From an uncultured Draconibacterium sp. (GTDB lineage Bacteria > Bacteroidota > Bacteroidia > Bacteroidales > Prolixibacteraceae), in NCBI GenBank assembly GCA_947492175.1, contig CANLMQ010000063.1, forward strand, positions 1 to 7,554: DNA of 7,554 nt, given 5' to 3'. Under the pieces are notes generated by a model that did no database searches, was not told the DNA's origin, and saw nothing but the letters and a program-made list of their open reading frames with translations. Positions 1 through 5,514 of the stretch are shown in pieces (within the stretch, counting starts at the first letter, position 1; each line of letters starts with the position of its first letter). The position numbers and the translations under genes are program-made.

Positions 1-77
1 TTTTGTATAATTGCACCATCTCTCAAAGTGGCACGGTTTCAACCGAAATGTGTGGCACGGTCAGACCGAAATAGCCA
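1..77. mobile_element. Terminal end of an IS21-family-like insertion sequence (element lies off the left edge)
   Basis: Two tandem copies of a ~22-base unit sit next to each other near the window edge, and both begin GTGGCACGGT and end ACCGAAAT. Multiple short direct repeats at each end are characteristic of IS21-family elements, and this GTGGC..ACCGAAAT layout resembles IS21-type ends as I remember them. Read on the minus strand, the outer edge begins TGGCTATTTCGG near base 77, which would give the terminal TG expected for the family. The transposase genes (istA/istB) and the opposite end are outside the window, so family and exact boundary are inferred. The adjoining DUF6508-like gene appears to be cut by this end. 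Confidence 0.55.
28..74. repeat. Two direct repeats, each with an internal dyad (transposase-binding type)
   Basis: Copy A (28-50) and copy B (52-74) share GTGGCACGGT and ACCGAAAT and are spaced 24 bases apart. Each has an internal inverted repeat: CGGTT-TC-AACCG in A (34-45) and CGGTC-A-GACCG in B (58-68). The base that differs in the left arm is matched by a compensating change in the right arm, so the dyad itself seems to be under selection. This fits a protein-binding site at a transposon end. Confidence 0.75.
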
Positions 78-447
78 CTTCGAAACGATTAACAAGGTAA
101 CCATCGTTAAAGCGGTTTATGCGGATTATAACTGTGAGTAATTTACGAAGAGTGTTGATTTCTAAATCTGAATAATTTGTAACAGGATTCTTAAGGTAGT
201 CTTTTCCTTCTTGCCAATCTGTCCAGTTAAATGTGGGCGAAAGATTTTGTTCTACTATTATATCCAAGAATCGTTCGACAACTGATGATTGTTGTATGAT
301 AGGCAATGGAACAGCTCCATTTTTATCATTGTCAGGGAGCAAAATCTCTCCAAACTTCAAGGTCTTTTTAATGACTGGTATTAGTTCAAAGAGTACCTGC
401 CAATCTTGAGGGGAGTGAATGTTTTTATCGGCATTTATATATTTCAT
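61..447 (-). CDS. DUF6508 domain protein, 3' end probably replaced by an IS end
   Basis: This 128-residue protein matches, by recognition, the small DUF6508 family of unknown function. It has the FNWTDWQEGKDYL segment (residues ~73-85) and the LRKLLTVIIRINRFNDGYL segment (~100-118), equivalent to the family's 'FDW..W' and 'LLT.i.RadRF.eG.L' motifs. No signal peptide or membrane segment is present, so it is probably cytoplasmic. Family members usually continue past the final FE with a Gly-containing tail. Here the last residues VAISV and the stop are encoded inside the IS-like terminal repeat (61-77), so the natural C-terminus seems lost. No good Shine-Dalgarno sequence precedes the ATG at 447. 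It has no apparent partner gene in the window, and its function is unknown. Confidence 0.75.
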   Translation of the reverse strand: MKYINADKNIHSPQDWQVLFELIPVIKKTLKFGEILLPDNDKNGAVPLPIIQQSSVVERFLDIIVEQNLSPTFNWTDWQEGKDYLKNPVTNYSDLEINTLRKLLTVIIRINRFNDGYLVNRFEVAISV

Positions 448-870
448 CTATTTGGAATCAAAAACCAATGTTTTTCTTGTGTTAGAGAACGCTAGTGAGT
501 TGATAAAGTTACGGTTAAAATGAAAAAGTTTTAAGTTGTTTATTTTCTGGCAGTGTTACTTGCTTTGTTTTGATAATGTTAACAGAAATTTCTGCTTTTT
601 CTCACTTTTAACAATCTCATTTTTGTTAGATCAACCTTTATTACGAACCACCAGAAAATCTATTTTTTACAGTAGAATGTTAATAAAAGTATTACATGAA
701 ATCTTTTTTAGCTTTATCATAAATCTCAAATATTGATTTTCTAAAAATTAACGACGACATTGACACTGACAACTGGCCCAAAGAACTTTTATCTAAAAAA
801 GAGATTTGTTACATATAAGATAGGGCAGAGGACAGACGTGCTAGTAGTTATTATCAGCATGTCTTTGTGC
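448..870. other. Gene-poor AT-rich stretch
   Basis: No convincing gene is seen on either strand. The only open frame of note (536-736, plus) encodes a Phe/Ile/Leu-rich peptide with no family likeness and no ribosome binding site, as expected by chance in AT-rich DNA. The stretch contains the upstream region of the DUF6508-like gene and one weak hairpin (834-864). No tRNA or other structured RNA gene was recognised. Confidence 0.5.
834..864 (+). other. Weak hairpin next to the broken gene
   Basis: AGACGTGC (834-841) can pair with GCATGTCT (857-864) across a 15-base loop. One pair is G-U on the plus-strand RNA and a mismatch on the minus-strand RNA. No T-run follows, so it is not a convincing terminator. 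It lies just past the end of the decayed minus-strand gene and could be a remnant of its downstream signal. Confidence 0.25.
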
Positions 871-1351
871 TTAGCTTTTATAATCGATAAGATGTTTTTT
901 GTATTGCTTCTCTAGTTGTTCTCTGTAATGGGGTAGAATTTTCCCCGGCTATTGCATCTGATCGGGTATGCGTTCAAGTATAATCTTTTAAAAAGGACGC
1001 GAATCGTTTTGTGAAGTGTGTTTCTTTTGCTACTGTATCCCAGTTGTTGCCAATAATCTCACCTGTTCGCTCTTGTTTTTATTTTCCCTTTCTTAAACGA
1101 GGAAGAATTGTCCGCTCCTGTATTGGGAAGTCTGGGATAATGACAGGAGCATAAAGTCCTTTAAATATAAGCTTTATGTTCTTGTGAGGAGCTGGTGGGG
1201 TATTCAACTCATCTAGATCTACCTGTAATGTCTTCTTGCTTACCTTTAGATTGCTTTTAAAAGAGGACTCAAGACTCATGTAGTTGCAAACGAATCGGAT
1301 GAGATTAGGAAAAATAAAAATGAGAGACGGATTATGTTTCCTGCCTCTCAT
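871..1351 (-). pseudogene. Decayed gene of unknown function (two in-frame stops and a frameshift)
   Basis: The open frame ending at 1079 (90 codons) stops at TAA (1079-1081). The same frame then continues for 34 protein-like codons, starting KQERTGEIIGNNWDTVAKET, to a TGA at 974-976. Just before this the coding character shifts to another frame, reading IILERIPDQMQ, a TAG at 949-951, then PGKILPHYREQLEKQYKKHL and a proper stop at 871-873. Read through, this is one soluble, charged protein of roughly 135-160 residues broken by two stops and one frameshift. I do not recognise the family. The first 24 codons overlap the terminator hairpin, so an original start at the ATG at 1279 (MSLESSFK) is more plausible, or the 5' end is also lost. 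It lies between an IS-like end and an intact operon, which fits a decaying accessory segment. A sequencing error could explain one lesion but hardly three. Confidence 0.55.
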
Positions 1352-1356
1352 TTTTT
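1311..1356 (-). terminator. Bidirectional intrinsic terminator after the operon
   Basis: AATGAGAG (1319-1326) pairs perfectly with CTCTCATT (1345-1352), with additional G-C pairing possible inside the stem. A T-run follows on both strands: 1351-1356 on plus, and TTTTTATTTT (complement of 1311-1320) on minus. It starts about 40 bases past the stop of the minus-strand gene ending at 1392, so it most likely ends the transcript of the operon coming from the right. Confidence 0.75.
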
Positions 1357-1391
1357 CAACTAAATAGTTTCGCTTAAATTCTTTACTCTCT

Positions 1392-1904
1392 TTATTCTTC
1401 AGGGCAATTACAGTTGTCCTGAATTAAAGGCATATTTAATGTGGCAAAGTCAAATTTATCATCTTTATCAAGATATCTTTCATCAATTTCACCCCATTGA
1501 GTAGTATCTAGTTTTATCTTTCTTATTTTCAAATAAAAATCTTGAAAATGCTTTTCATCTATAACTGATAGTACATTTCCTTTAACAAAAAACTTTGCGT
1601 AAATTATGCTCCCCTCGCTATTGAAATAAAAAGACACATATACTCTATTTTTCTTGATACTCATATGTTGAAGTTGTTTTATTGTAAAGCACTCCTTCAT
1701 TATTGGACAAAACACCTTCTGGAAATATTCATTATTAGGATCAATCATCCCCTGTTTTTTTCCATCTTGTGAGAAGTAACATTCGTTGGGCTCAAGTATA
1801 ATCCTTCCAGATTTCATTTTCTGTAACGAAAAAAAGTTTTCCTTTTGAGCAGAAACAGAAATGGTTAACACGATCGCTATTATAAAAACAATATACTTTT
1901 TCAT
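1392..1904 (-). CDS. Small secreted protein of unknown function
   Basis: The 170-residue product begins with a clear cleavable signal peptide (MKKYIVFIIAIVLTISVSAQ, cleavage probably after Ala19 or Gln20), with no lipobox Cys, so it should be exported to the periplasm or beyond. The mature part has five cysteines (42, 66, 72, 165, 167) and ends in NCNCPEE. The centre, residues ~87-108 (NRVYVSFYFNSEGSIIYAKF), alternates like beta strands separated by a turn. It recalls the strand-turn-strand of small exported Bacteroidetes proteins such as DUF5043, but this likeness is weak and I do not assign a family. The start codon at 1904 lies 21 bases after the lipoprotein gene's stop, so the two are almost certainly co-transcribed. 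The ribosome binding site is only an A-rich tract (AAAAGAAAAAT). A terminator follows the gene. Confidence 0.8.
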   Translation of the reverse strand: MKKYIVFIIAIVLTISVSAQKENFFSLQKMKSGRIILEPNECYFSQDGKKQGMIDPNNEYFQKVFCPIMKECFTIKQLQHMSIKKNRVYVSFYFNSEGSIIYAKFFVKGNVLSVIDEKHFQDFYLKIRKIKLDTTQWGEIDERYLDKDDKFDFATLNMPLIQDNCNCPEE

Positions 1905-1925
1905 TTTTATTTTTCTTTTAAATAG

Positions 1926-3365
1926 TTATGGAATCCCTTCAAAATATTCGTTGAGAGTCTCAGGTGTAAATGTTGTGCTTACAGTTCCTGGGTATCCTGT
2001 CCAAGCATTACAAAAGTTATTAAAGATTTCTTTATCCTCAAATGTAAATCCCCCCTGATCATCACATACGTTTATAAGCCAATCTCGATATTGAATGGCA
2101 AAATCGCTTGTTTGACCAAAGGTAGCAATCATTGGACATGTACTACCACTTGTAGATAGACATGCGTAATCCTGAAACACCTTCGCTTCAAACTCAAAGT
2201 TTCTAACCAAATCAGTCATATTTGAACCATAATGAGTATAATATTGAATGGCGTGTATTAATTCTTCTGTGAGATTAATTTCCTTAATCGCTTCTTTATT
2301 TTTGAATTCTATTATTCCATTGGTATAAAAAGCTGCATTAGCCGGACAAGAAGAATTAATTTTAAATGAAAACTTGATCTCTTTTGATAATAATGTATTA
2401 TAAAGTTCTCCATAAATTGGATATTTCTCTTTAAAATTTATTAATGCTTGTTCCAATAATTGATTTTCTGAGGGATCAAGTGTTGAGTTATCATTACTTA
2501 GAGCATCTACGCTTGGGGTTGCTGGCTCCTGACCACTTGGTGGAGTATAATCTCCATCGCCTCCAATTGGTGTGCCATCGCTTTTAGTACATTCAACGTA
2601 TACCAATTCCTTAACAACTACCGGAGCATCGCATATCTCGTCAATTACATTAACAATAACATACTCGGTTATGGTATAGTATTCTGTACAGTGTTGTGTC
2701 CATGTTTCCATAAAGTAAGCAGTACAATTGTATTCTTCCTCTTGACCTGATTTTAACTGAACATCAATTCCTGTTCCATCTTCTTCTACGGAATGTGTAA
2801 CTTCACCGTTATAAAATTTCCATCCATTTGCAAAATCACCTTCAAGTGTATGATACAGGACATAACCCGTAAATCCTTTTTGCAATTTCTTATACGAAGA
2901 ATAATACGCTCGAAATTGTTTTTCTTCAAGGAAATCTTTATCAGGGACAATAGTCATAAAAAAACCGATAGTATTTTTGCTTTGTTTCTCAGTTTGTATA
3001 ACCAATCTTGTAAGCGAATGCATATACCTGAAGTCTCCTGTTTCATCGTAGGCTTTTTTGTTTTGGACTGGTGCAAATCCAAATCGACCTTGAGTACTCA
3101 AAGGGATTTCCACGGTTTTATTTTTCTCATGTTTTCTTGCAAAAGCATGTTTCCAGTCTGGTCGAACATAAATCTTTTCACCATGCTGCGCAGCAGATTT
3201 CAATCCTGCTCCTGGAGGTTTATTCTGTTCGTACCATGATTGGGCTTCAAGTATTTCAGTATCTTCATCTGAAAATACTATTTGTTCAAATTCTTCTCTG
3301 CAAGAGTATATAACTATTGAGAGGAAGAACGCGAGCGTCATTAGCTTTAAATAATTTTTTTTCAT
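1926..3365 (-). CDS. Exported lipoprotein with degenerate zinc-peptidase-like C-terminal domain
   Basis: This 479-residue product starts with a lipoprotein signal peptide: a hydrophobic stretch from ~6 to 20, then IVIYSC with the lipid-attachment Cys at 22. The following REE is acidic, as in Bacteroidetes surface-lipoprotein export signals, so surface exposure is plausible. The N-terminal half (~38-190) has a pattern I associate with exported Bacteroidetes proteins of unknown function: LEAQSWYEQN, VEIPL, TRLVI, FFMTIVPD, GYVLYHTLEGDFANGW. A region with Cys 214, 226, 245 and 259 and a Pro/Gly/Ser-rich linker (~264-286) leads to the C-terminal domain. There, TEELIHAIQYY (366-376) and NFEFEAKVFQDY (389-400) resemble the HExxH helix and downstream Glu helix of gluzincin peptidases. 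The first zinc-binding His is replaced by Glu367; Glu368 and His371 remain. It may be an inactive peptidase homologue or a binding protein. AAAGGA lies just upstream of the ATG, the best Shine-Dalgarno sequence in the window. Confidence 0.75.
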   Translation of the reverse strand: MKKNYLKLMTLAFFLSIVIYSCREEFEQIVFSDEDTEILEAQSWYEQNKPPGAGLKSAAQHGEKIYVRPDWKHAFARKHEKNKTVEIPLSTQGRFGFAPVQNKKAYDETGDFRYMHSLTRLVIQTEKQSKNTIGFFMTIVPDKDFLEEKQFRAYYSSYKKLQKGFTGYVLYHTLEGDFANGWKFYNGEVTHSVEEDGTGIDVQLKSGQEEEYNCTAYFMETWTQHCTEYYTITEYVIVNVIDEICDAPVVVKELVYVECTKSDGTPIGGDGDYTPPSGQEPATPSVDALSNDNSTLDPSENQLLEQALINFKEKYPIYGELYNTLLSKEIKFSFKINSSCPANAAFYTNGIIEFKNKEAIKEINLTEELIHAIQYYTHYGSNMTDLVRNFEFEAKVFQDYACLSTSGSTCPMIATFGQTSDFAIQYRDWLINVCDDQGGFTFEDKEIFNNFCNAWTGYPGTVSTTFTPETLNEYFEGIP

Positions 3366-3368
3366 TGT

Positions 3369-3376
3369 TCCTTTTT
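3369..3376 (-). promoter_or_regulatory. Ribosome binding site of the lipoprotein gene
   Basis: On the minus strand AAAAAGGA precedes the ATG by three bases (GGA-ACA-ATG). It supports the start at 3365. The 68-base gap to the upstream gene shows no terminator-like hairpin, consistent with co-transcription. Confidence 0.55.
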
Positions 3377-3433
3377 GGGTTTTAATTAAATTTGAGTTTA
3401 GAATTTTTCATTGATAATATTTAGTTGATGTTT

Positions 3434-5305
3434 TTAATATTTAGATATAAATTCCATTTCCTTCAAAATAAAATCGATTTCGGGTGATTGTACTTTTATC
3501 TTTTTCTTTAGTAGGGAATCAGCCAGTTTCCTTGCTTCTTCTATATCCCCATTTTCAAATTTCATTTTAGCCATGTTGTATTGAGGGGTAAACATATTTG
3601 GAACCATCATTGATGACCTCTGCCATGCAGAAAATGCACATTCAAATTTTCCCAAATTCCAATAGCATTCTCCCAAAACGAGATAATTTGCCCCCAGAGG
3701 TAAGAAATGATTGGCACGACTGAGGATAATAACAGCCCTTTTTTCCATATTAAATTTGTGAAGTAATTTACCATAGGTTAAAAGGAATACCCCATGGTTG
3801 CATAGCACTGGATAAACTTTTTCAAGTTCTTCAATCTTAGAATGATAGTTTTTTTTGTTAGTAAGTTTAAGGGTTGAGGTCCAAATATTACAAGACTCAG
3901 CATACTTATAAGAATAATAGGTTAAAGGAATGACAGATAACATCAAAGTTATTGTAATGACTTTTTTTACAATAGATTTCGATAAATATATTGATGTTAG
4001 ATCAAACCAATGAAGTGATTTATAATTAGCGGATATTTTAGCGATACAAATGATGACTATTACCTTAAATTGGAATATTTCGGCAGGATAGGAAAATAGT
4101 CCAAACGTAATTATGGTTAATAATACTGATTTTGCAATAATTTCCGAGCCAACAGATCTTTGCTTGTCAACTTTATTATTGAGACTAAAGAGTAATATAA
4201 TCAATGATATTATAAACAGTAGTCCGGCACTACCCTGTTCAACGAGTATACGTATAAACTCATTAAATGCATAAATATTATCATCAGCGAGAATTTTATA
4301 TGATGAGTTTGGATTCTTTTCAAAGAAATCAGCCTGATATTCCATGTAGTTTCTTTGAAAGCCATTCATGCCATGACCAATAATTGGTTTATCAGCTATC
4401 ATTTCTGAAGCAACTTGCCAGATTAATATTCTTCCATCCGCTGAATCTTTTTTGAAGTGATACAAGAAGTGGGTAGTTAGAAAAATACAAGCCACTAATG
4501 AAACAATGATTACCGATCGATAGACTGTATTGAGTCTCATTACCCTTTGGTAGAGTCGATGCCGAAAATTAATTAGATAAAACACACCCGCACAGCAAGC
4601 CAGCCATGCTGTGCGGGAATTACTCTTTATTAGTTGAATTAATAAAACCAGAAGAATAGCTAAAAGGACAACTCTCCCCAAATCTCTTAATCCTTTACGC
4701 TTAAAAGCAGATTGCAATTCTACACCGCTAAGTCCTATTACTATTACCAATCCGACCGAAACATAACTGCCAAATATACCTGTATTTGAAAATATGCCAG
4801 AAATGTCGCTTAACCCAAATCCCGGAGCAAAATAGCCTGTCTGTTTGGCAATGCCATATGTGATTTGAATAATTGCTGTAATTGGAAATATCAACCACAT
4901 AATTGGGGATTTCTGGATTCTGAACAATAAGTATATCAGGATCAATGATAAATTCTGTAATAAATCCTCAATGTTTATTGACGTATAATTATTTGAAAAT
5001 AAACAAACTTTAAACAAGCCATATAGACATAGAAGAATGTCAACATAATTCAGGCTCAGAAAAATACTTCTTCTTTTTCCTGGCTGAATCAAGATTATCA
5101 AGTAGATCAATATTAGTATTGAAAATAATGAAGAAGCAATGGTAATCTCAATCTGATTTGGAAAGTTTATTTGCTCCAAGCCTCTAATGGGAGAGAATAA
5201 ATAAAACAAGAAAAATACTCCACCAATAGTAGCAAAAATCTCATTTCTTGAAATTCCAATTAGTTTTTGAATTTGACGAGATTTATTGGCAATTGAAAGG
5301 TACAT
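3434..5305 (-). CDS. O-antigen ligase (Wzy_C)-type membrane protein with TPR-like C-terminus
   Basis: The 623-residue polytopic inner-membrane protein has many hydrophobic segments between ~25 and 470. Wzy_C/O-antigen-ligase hallmarks appear in order: GIFSNTGIFGSYVSVGL (~170-186), SRTAW (230-234, with the conserved Arg231), then the large periplasmic-loop signature GRILIWQVASEMIADKPIIGHG (291-312) followed by GMNGF...Y. Next comes an N.Y.fNE....VEQGSAGLL segment (343-363). Members move undecaprenol-linked glycans onto an acceptor: lipid A core (WaaL), a growing polymer (Wzy) or protein (PglL-type oligosaccharyltransferases). The last ~120 residues (~500-620) are helical with TPR-like repeats (e.g. 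NYLVLGECYWNLGKFECAFSAW, split here as 540-561), probably periplasmic, and could bind an acceptor protein. It is first in the operon with the lipoprotein and small secreted gene. No LPS or capsule genes adjoin it, so which substrate it uses cannot be told. The ATG at 5305 has no clear Shine-Dalgarno sequence. Confidence 0.85.
   Translation of the reverse strand: MYLSIANKSRQIQKLIGISRNEIFATIGGVFFLFYLFSPIRGLEQINFPNQIEITIASSLFSILILIYLIILIQPGKRRSIFLSLNYVDILLCLYGLFKVCLFSNNYTSINIEDLLQNLSLILIYLLFRIQKSPIMWLIFPITAIIQITYGIAKQTGYFAPGFGLSDISGIFSNTGIFGSYVSVGLVIVIGLSGVELQSAFKRKGLRDLGRVVLLAILLVLLIQLIKSNSRTAWLACCAGVFYLINFRHRLYQRVMRLNTVYRSVIIVSLVACIFLTTHFLYHFKKDSADGRILIWQVASEMIADKPIIGHGMNGFQRNYMEYQADFFEKNPNSSYKILADDNIYAFNEFIRILVEQGSAGLLFIISLIILLFSLNNKVDKQRSVGSEIIAKSVLLTIITFGLFSYPAEIFQFKVIVIICIAKISANYKSLHWFDLTSIYLSKSIVKKVITITLMLSVIPLTYYSYKYAESCNIWTSTLKLTNKKNYHSKIEELEKVYPVLCNHGVFLLTYGKLLHKFNMEKRAVIILSRANHFLPLGANYLVLGECYWNLGKFECAFSAWQRSSMMVPNMFTPQYNMAKMKFENGDIEEARKLADSLLKKKIKVQSPEIDFILKEMEFISKY
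4587..4617 (-). repeat. Perfect 10-bp inverted repeat inside the ligase-like gene
   Basis: CCCGCACAGC (4587-4596) and GCTGTGCGGG (4608-4617) are exact inverted copies separated by 11 bases. This GC-rich hairpin stands out in an AT-rich gene. In the mRNA it covers the codons of Ser230 to Gly240, including the conserved SRTAW motif. No long U-run follows, so it is not an ordinary terminator. It may be a coincidence of codon choice or a pause/stability element. Confidence 0.6.
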
Positions 5306-5514
5306 TTGTTTAGGAGTTTATAAAAAATCTTTGTAATTCTGTTTTTATTTTAAAGATATATATCTTAGTAATCAAAGAAATATTTTTAGGAAATGTAATC
5401 CCATGATATTAATCAGCCCCATTAAACAAAATCAAATTTTTATTACATATTTGTTTGAGTTTGAAGAGGGCGAGGATGCTTTTTGTAATTTATCGTTTAA
5501 ATATATGATCACAT
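5306..5514. promoter_or_regulatory. Divergent intergenic region driving the operon and the transglutaminase gene
   Basis: The 209 bases lie between the start codons of two divergent genes and must hold promoters for both. I could not place a confident Bacteroidetes promoter (TTTG, 19-21 bases, TAnnTTTG) for either direction. For the plus gene the nearest is TTTG at 5460-5463 followed 22 bases later by TAATTTAT (5486), a poor -7 match. A 14-base palindrome lies at 5353-5366. No small ORF resembling a secreted peptide was found here. Confidence 0.45.
5353..5366. promoter_or_regulatory. Perfect 14-base palindrome, candidate operator
   Basis: AAGATATATATCTT is its own reverse complement and lies 48 bases upstream of the ligase-like gene's start. 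Its symmetry and position between divergent genes would suit a dimeric regulator. In AT-rich DNA such a palindrome can arise by chance, and no regulator gene is in the window. Confidence 0.3.

Noticed and set aside
536..736. 66-codon plus-strand ORF in the left intergenic region
   Set aside because: Phe/Ile/Leu-rich chance translation of AT-rich DNA with no ribosome binding site or family likeness.
1079..1351. The 90-codon ORF as an intact small gene
   Set aside because: Its first codons overlap a terminator hairpin and protein-like sequence continues in frame after its stop, so it is better read as part of a pseudogene.
1861..2058. Plus-strand ORF across the junction of the two secreted-protein genes
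   Set aside because: Antisense shadow of two well-supported minus-strand genes with signal peptides.
2793..3313. Two plus-strand ORFs (2793-3239 and 3071-3313)
   Set aside because: Antisense to the lipoprotein coding sequence; composition is not protein-like and they overlap each other.
5301..5308. TACATTTG, a perfect match to the Bacteroidetes -7 promoter consensus (plus strand)
   Set aside because: It overlaps the start codon of the minus-strand ligase gene, lacks a TTTG box at the proper distance, and would give a leader of about 200 bases for the plus gene.
5306..5514. A small secreted-peptide gene hidden in the divergent region
   Set aside because: No open frame with a signal peptide was found on either strand.
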